Made by a program: the position numbers and the translations under genes. This document shows positions 45,492-49,896 of a DNA stretch of 49,896 nucleotides, piece after piece (within the stretch, counting starts at the first letter, position 1; the number at the start of each line of letters is the position of its first letter). This stretch comes from Bodo saltans. Taxonomy: Eukaryota > Euglenozoa > Kinetoplastea > Eubodonida > Bodonidae. The stretch spans positions 1 to 49,896 of the forward strand of contig CYKH01000544.1 in NCBI GenBank assembly GCA_001460835.1. Direction: 5' to 3'. The notes beneath the pieces are model-generated. The model was not told where the DNA came from and ran no database searches. It worked only from the letters and a program-made list of their open reading frames with translations.

Positions 45492-46145
45492 ATGGAACTG
45501 TCCCTCCAAACCTTTTTGTGGCTTCGTGACAAAGGCGGCCTTTCCTCACAAGCAGCAGTCCCGTCACAGTACAACAACGGCATGATGTCCGTCTCGCATG
45601 ACGGGATCCAAGACATTGCATCGGGTCTCCCTTTGGTACGTGTGTTGCATCATTACTGCTGCCATCGATTCGATGCCCCGCAAGAGCTCTTGCCGGTTGT
45701 GCCAACCTCAACCGTGCCCCAGTCATCTTCCAAAGTAGTTCACGCTCCACAGCAGCAACCTTACATTTCTCTTGTCGCCGCCAGAACGCATAATTGGCAG
45801 GTCGTCCAAAAAATTGTTCAAAGTGCTCTCGACTACGAGATTCCAGCTGATCAGCTAGATGCAGTGCAGAGGCTCGGGGATGCATTGGAAGCGCTGCTGA
45901 TTGTGAAGGCCATTTTTGATCTCGTGCGAACTCACCGGAGTAAAGAGAAACAAGCGCGTGAGCAGCACAAAAGCCTCATCAATGACGCCGGTGCAGTTGA
46001 AGTGAAGAAGCTCCTTGAAAGTAAGTCTGTCGCACCATCGAAGCAGATCAAAATTGCTTCGGCAGCACCTCCCGTAAAAGGCAGAAACTCTCCAAAAAGG
46101 TATCAAAGTCCGCTGAAGTCCAAAGCCTCTGCCGTTGCCAAGTGA
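45492..46145 (+). CDS. calponin-homology-like (SPEF1/CLAMP type) protein
   Basis: At least 217 residues from the first ATG after the acceptor. The segment DGIQDIASGLPLVRVLHHY, then HNWQVVQKIVQSALDYEIP, then GDALEALLIVKAIFDLV, follows the plan of the CH domain of SPEF1-like proteins (D-x-S-D-G...V..V...Y; NW..L...VL..L.f..P; ..VV..VL). Such proteins bind microtubules of axonemes. The C-terminus is Lys/Ser-rich. The open frame extends upstream another 32 codons that read like protein (DISQLENFVRRVL), so the true start may be earlier than this ATG or lie in a separate upstream exon. Domain assignment is by pattern only. Confidence 0.5.
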   Translation: MELSLQTFLWLRDKGGLSSQAAVPSQYNNGMMSVSHDGIQDIASGLPLVRVLHHYCCHRFDAPQELLPVVPTSTVPQSSSKVVHAPQQQPYISLVAARTHNWQVVQKIVQSALDYEIPADQLDAVQRLGDALEALLIVKAIFDLVRTHRSKEKQAREQHKSLINDAGAVEVKKLLESKSVAPSKQIKIASAAPPVKGRNSPKRYQSPLKSKASAVAK

Positions 46146-46923
46146 ACAAAGGGAATCGCAAGTTCAGACACATTGTATTGTAGATCTGCCCCCAAAGGGG
46201 AGAGAACAACATAAAATGTGACGTAACCTCATATTTACACTTGACGTACTAACTCGCTTAATCTCTTTTTTTCTTCTGCCGATAGAAAGCGCTAGAACCG
46301 CGGCAAACACGTCTCGTTGTCACAACAGGACTCAACAACTCACGCACCATCACATCCGACGTGAAGAAAATCACAAAAAAACAAAAAGAAATCAACAGGT
46401 GGGCTCGGAAAGAAACTCTCGCCATCCGTTTCTTTATTTTCGTTGATCACCTCCGCTATCCCTCACGACATCTTTTCTAAGCAACGATACAGCTATTGCC
46501 ACACCCTGTGGGCCCAGTAAAGTAGACGACGAAAAATCAAAAGATTCATTCCGTACGTAAGCACGCGAAGGGCAATTTTTCATTTAGCTCCTTTTCCAAT
46601 ACACTTCGGTCAACAGTAAGCGCTCACCCTCTCACGATTTCTGACGGGGACACGTAACACGATCACAAAGGCCTCCAACTCACACAAAGGAACCCCAATC
46701 GTCTCGCATCCTTTGACCTTGAGAAGAACTCTTTTGTTGTCATTCCAAAGTACACGAGAAAGAGAAAGAAAGCCCCTACGCATCTTCCTAAGAACAACCG
46801 AAAGCGAAGCCCATCCTCCCGTAATCACCGGTAAGCTTCCTCACTTCTGCCAGTTGCATTCTTCTCTCACTCGTTCACATCACCACACACCCTACACAGC
46901 GCATCTTTCATCAATTAGAATCC
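46146..46923 (+). other. 778-bp spacer or long 5' UTR of the RRM gene
   Basis: A small hairpin just after the upstream stop (46185-46203) is followed by a strong tract CTCTTTTTTTCTTCTGCCGATAG (AG near 46286) and later tracts near 46840-46920 (CTTCCTCACTTCTGCCAG; CATCTTTCATCAATTAG). If the first acceptor is used the 5' UTR would be over 600 bases, which is long for this window. No RNA gene recognised. Confidence 0.45.
46185..46203 (+). repeat. short hairpin after a stop codon
   Basis: TCTGCCCCC and GGGGAGA pair around AAA with G and C bulges, 40 bases after the stop of the CH-like gene. Possibly a 3'-UTR element. Confidence 0.35.
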
Positions 46924-48270
46924 ATGCTTCCCACTGGAAACGCTCCCACCTGGATCCCACCCCAGCAGCATCATCAGTATCAGCAGCCCTCTGCTCTTCC
47001 TCTTCACGCTCAGGCGTTATTTCACCAACCACCGCCGCCCCATAACATGATGCTGCATCATCCCCAGCAGCAGCAGCAGCAGCAACAGATGCAGCAGGCT
47101 GTTCAGTTTCATCACGTGCTTTCATCGCCACACCAATCGACCACAACGTTTGTCCCCTCACATGACCCTAACACGTATCTCTTTGCCTCTGCTGGATCTC
47201 AAGTCTCGAGTGAGCAAACCAGCTACATATCGATGAGCGGCACAGCTGGAACGAGTGGCGGCGGCGATGCGACGTACTTCTTTGCACCTCAACATCAGAG
47301 CGCGAACAGCATCAGCCAGGGCTCACTCCACGGTGGACAACCTTCGTTCATGATGGCCCCTCCCCCACAATCATCAGGTGTCACTCTTTCGTCTCTCCTT
47401 GGACAACCACCCAGTTCGCCTGCGCTTGCGTTTCCACCCCCGCAACAACAACAAGTGAATGCTAACGCAATGCCACGCGGTAGCTACGTAATTGTGCAAC
47501 AACTTCCGCCACATCAGCAGCAGTTGCAACAAGCCCCACCCCCACCATCGCCACCAGTCATGCAGTACAGCGGCACCCCACCGCAGCATGCAGCAGCAGG
47601 CGGCCCGGCGTCGCCAACTCAATACATCTTCCACAATGCGCAAAACTCAGGATCGGGGTCTGGATTCCTCGTTGCTGACGGAAACGTGAGTGGACATTTG
47701 CAACAACTCTCGCAGTCCCAATCCCCGTATCAACTCTCACCGCTGCATCAACAGCCACAACATCAGCATGCTGTGCCGACTGTTCAATATGTCTCCGCGT
47801 CACCGTTTCCTCCCACCGCCCAACAGAATGCCATGCAAGGAGGGATGTTTTCAGTTCCTCAGCTGCAGCAGGGCGGCCCTCAGGGTTTGATGATGCCCCC
47901 TCCTCCACCGCCCTATGCTGCGCAGCAGAGCCATCCATTTATGTATCACGCGACCTCCACTGACGGGAATCCTATTCAAGGGCAACTATCTGCTGGCGGA
48001 CCTCGAGCAGCCACTGCTGAAGTCAAGAAAACAAAGCGCTCCAAGAAGCGTAAGGATGTTGTGCTAACCCCACGGAGCCAAGCCCAGAAAGAGAAGGAAG
48101 CAAAGGAGCGTGAAGAAGCAACAAGCCCCACCCCCACCCTCGCCACCAGTCATGCAGTACAGCGGCACCCCACCGCAGCACGCAGCAGCAGGCGGCCCGG
48201 CGTCGCCAACTCAATACATCTTCCACAATGCGCAAAACTCAGGATCGGGGTCTGGATTCCTCGTTGCTGA
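46924..48270 (+). CDS. Q/P-rich RNA-binding protein, N-terminal part (frame broken)
   Basis: From ATG 46924 (MLPTGNAPTW) the protein is a prion-like, disordered sequence very rich in Gln, Pro, His, Ser and Ala, ending in a basic segment (KKTKRSKKRKDVVLTPRSQ). At 48118 a 592-bp tandem copy of 47526-48117 begins. Since 592 is 3n+1, the frame shifts and ends at 48270 with about 50 unrelated residues. Without the extra copy the frame would run into the RRM domain ending at 49129, so this and the next feature are one gene. Low-complexity N-terminus plus one RRM suggests a granule-associated post-transcriptional regulator. Confidence 0.6.
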   Translation: MLPTGNAPTWIPPQQHHQYQQPSALPLHAQALFHQPPPPHNMMLHHPQQQQQQQQMQQAVQFHHVLSSPHQSTTTFVPSHDPNTYLFASAGSQVSSEQTSYISMSGTAGTSGGGDATYFFAPQHQSANSISQGSLHGGQPSFMMAPPPQSSGVTLSSLLGQPPSSPALAFPPPQQQQVNANAMPRGSYVIVQQLPPHQQQLQQAPPPPSPPVMQYSGTPPQHAAAGGPASPTQYIFHNAQNSGSGSGFLVADGNVSGHLQQLSQSQSPYQLSPLHQQPQHQHAVPTVQYVSASPFPPTAQQNAMQGGMFSVPQLQQGGPQGLMMPPPPPPYAAQQSHPFMYHATSTDGNPIQGQLSAGGPRAATAEVKKTKRSKKRKDVVLTPRSQAQKEKEAKEREEATSPTPTLATSHAVQRHPTAARSSRRPGVANSIHLPQCAKLRIGVWIPRC

Positions 48271-48709
48271 CGGAAACGTGAGTGGACATTTGCAACAACT
48301 CTCGCAGTCCCAATCCCCGTATCAACTCTCACCGCTGCATCAACAGCCACAACATCAGCATGCTGTGCCGACTGTTCAATATGTCTCCGCGTCACCGTTT
48401 CCTCCCACCGCCCAACAGAATGCCATGCAAGGAGGGATGTTTTCAGTTCCTCAGATGCAGCAGGGCGGCCCTCAGGGTTTGATGATGCCCCCTCCTCCAC
48501 CTCCCTACGCTGCGCAGCAGAGCCATCCATTTATGTATCACGCGACCTCCACTGACGGGAATCCTATTCAAGGGCAACTATCTGCTGGCGGTCCACGAGC
48601 AGTCACCGCTGACGTCAAGAAAACAAAGCGCTCCAAGAAGCGTAAGGATGTTGTACTAACCCCACGGAGCCAAGCCCAGAAAGAGAAGGAAGCAAAGGAG
48701 CGTGAAGAA
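47526..48709 (+). repeat. 592-bp tandem direct duplication (two copies)
   Basis: Copy 1 is 47526-48117 and copy 2 is 48118-48709, about 98% identical (roughly ten substitutions, mostly silent, for example CTGCAG/ATGCAG). No spacer between copies. It breaks the RRM-protein frame. Confidence 0.92.
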
Positions 48710-49129
48710 GAGAAAGCCGGCCGAGGCGGGAAACCTTTTTCTGAAGAACCGTTTGAACTTGACAGCACGAAAAAGCAGCTCATTGTGAATTTTCTTTCGC
48801 ATGCAGTCACGGAAACAGAATTTACACAAATATTCTCGCAATTCGGCGTTATCTCAGCTGCTCGCATCATCTACGACAAGCACACGAACCGCTCTAAAGG
48901 TTATGGGTTCGTGTATTTCAAGAGCGGTGACGATGCAATCAAAGCCATTCTTGACCTGAACGGCATGGAAGTGCACTCAAAGTTTATTAAAGTCAGCTAT
49001 GCAACGCCGCAGCGCCCCACACCGCCAAATACGCCCCGTGGCGACGGAGCTGATGCAAGTATTACTGGAGCAGAGGATGATCATACGGATAGTAGCGATG
49101 AGGGATCGAACGACGAGCTTGAGCACTAA
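48118..49129 (+). CDS. single-RRM RNA-binding protein, C-terminal part
   Basis: The frame through copy 2 has no ATG of its own and leads into one RNA recognition motif of about 75 residues. RNP2 is LIVNFL (near 48779) and RNP1 is KGYGFVYF (48896-48919). The loop between reads FSQFGVISAARIIYDKHTNR. This resembles the single-RRM UBP/RBP proteins of trypanosomes, which bind U-rich 3' UTRs and control mRNA stability. The tail is Thr/Pro-rich then acidic (DDHTDSSDEGSNDELEH). It is the C-terminal part of the gene starting at 46924. Confidence 0.75.
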
Positions 49130-49243
49130 ATTTGTGTTTTTACGGCCTGGGAACATGCGCAGGCTAATCACTCACAACAAACAAAAAGGGCACAAAGGCA
49201 AAAGTAGCAGTGTGGAAAATTTCTTTCTTTTGAGAAGACTAAC

Positions 49244-49297
49244 TGGCGAAGTGAGAAAACCATCTGGCGAAGTGAGAAAACCATCTGGCGAAGAGTA
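49244..49297 (+). repeat. 21-bp minisatellite
   Basis: The unit CTGGCGAAGTGAGAAAACCA plus T occurs twice completely (49244-49264, 49265-49285), followed by a partial third copy beginning CTGGCGAAG. It lies about 115 bases downstream of the RRM gene, probably in its 3' UTR. Confidence 0.85.
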
Positions 49298-49784
49298 GAC
49301 AAAAATATGGCCGGATGAACGTAACGTGGCAGCAATGGCAGTCTGAGCGTGTTTGAGTGAGTTTTTTACTGTTTCCGCCTTTTTCAAGGTCAAACTGTAT
49401 TGTGTGGCACCAACTCAAAAAAAAAAACTACGATGTTTTATCGCCTCGCTCCTCATGTCGCTACTGCAACCCTTTCGATGAATCATGCTTTTAGATCTTT
49501 TTTTTCCACAAATTGTTATTTTTTGTTCGCTTTTGGTGTTACCCCTCGCGTGCACGTTGATGGCAATTGACATGGAGACGAACACCCTTATTACGCTGTT
49601 TTGATAATAAAGAAACAATTCACTAAATACAACATTTCACCAACACTCACTGGTGACACACGTTTGGAAAAGACAAATAGCAAAACAAAGACACACGTCG
49701 ACACAAAAAACAACACCTAAAGCAAAAGAAAAGCGTATCCATCGACAGAGCCGGGTTCCATGCTGTCTACTGTTGATTGTTAGG

Positions 49785-49800
49785 CGTCCTATAAAGGACG
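49785..49800 (+). repeat. perfect 6-bp hairpin
   Basis: CGTCCT pairs with AGGACG around ATAA. Short and of uncertain meaning. Confidence 0.3.
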
Positions 49801-49896
49801 AAACCAAACAAACGACAAAAGCTGTCTCGGCCCAAGTTGTGTTTCTTGTTTCTTTGTTTTTTGTTTGTTTGTTTCGTGCCGGTTTTGGGTTTTGTT

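Larger units (their letters stand above)
49130..49896 (+). other. 3' flanking region at window end
   Basis: No ORF with coding character. It contains a 21-bp minisatellite, a 6-bp perfect hairpin (CGTCCT/AGGACG, 49785-49800) and a final T-rich tract (TTTCTTGTTTCTTTG and onward) that probably starts the acceptor region of the next gene. Confidence 0.45.

Noticed and set aside
45205-45885. 226-codon open frame on the minus strand
   Set aside because: It overlaps two + strand genes and their spacer; composition is not protein-like and it would require a strand switch on both sides.

Overview
The window looks like nuclear DNA of a kinetoplastid flagellate, most probably a free-living bodonid such as Bodo saltans (inference). 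Every convincing gene lies on the + strand and reads as one uninterrupted open frame. Genes are separated by AT-rich spacers in which long polypyrimidine tracts are followed by the first AG and, shortly after, the first ATG. That is the layout of a polycistronic unit processed by spliced-leader trans-splicing and polyadenylation. I saw no bacterial-type promoters, operons or ribosome binding sites. Several starts below were moved downstream from the longest open frame because a polypyrimidine/AG acceptor separates the longest start from the first usable ATG. Two 300-N blocks (10344-10643, 22122-22421) are scaffold gaps.

Layout: C-terminal end of an unknown gene (1-207); dual-specificity phosphatase (654-1526); C2CD5/CDP138-like C2 protein (1707-6203); PIH1-domain co-chaperone (6352-7821); TEY MAP kinase (8051-9235); a spacer with a gap and a coding-like relic; POLE3/Dpb4-type histone-fold protein (10784-11191); a 2326-residue protein with three degenerate class III cyclase domains (11408-18388); a voltage-sensor-like four-helix membrane protein (18876-19394); a large surface glycoprotein locus broken into three frames by near-identical duplications and a gap (19618-25193); a CX9C/CX10C small protein (25421-25780); a FYVE-kinase (26130-27920); eIF4E (28518-29399); an MGTC acylation-motif low-complexity protein (29917-31692); a 2.7 kb gene-poor stretch; a coiled-coil protein (34367-35764); three small genes of one local family with a shared presequence-like N-terminus (35921, 36637, 39070) interleaved with a TTC38 homologue (37187-38911); UDP-glucuronate 4-epimerase followed directly by glucuronokinase (39771-43184); three poorly known proteins (43371, 44671, 45492); and a Q/P-rich single-RRM protein split by a 592-bp tandem duplication (46924-49129).

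Most neighbours are functionally unrelated, as expected for kinetoplastid units. The exception is the epimerase/glucuronokinase pair, which would feed glucuronate into UDP-glucuronate and then UDP-galacturonate. The most unusual features are that pair, the three-gene family in which a 71-bp N-terminal cassette is almost identical while the rest of the proteins differ, the triple pseudo-cyclase, and three separate ~98% identical duplications whose offsets are all 3n+1 and all break a frame. The last may be assembly artefacts from merged alleles and should be settled before the broken genes are interpreted.
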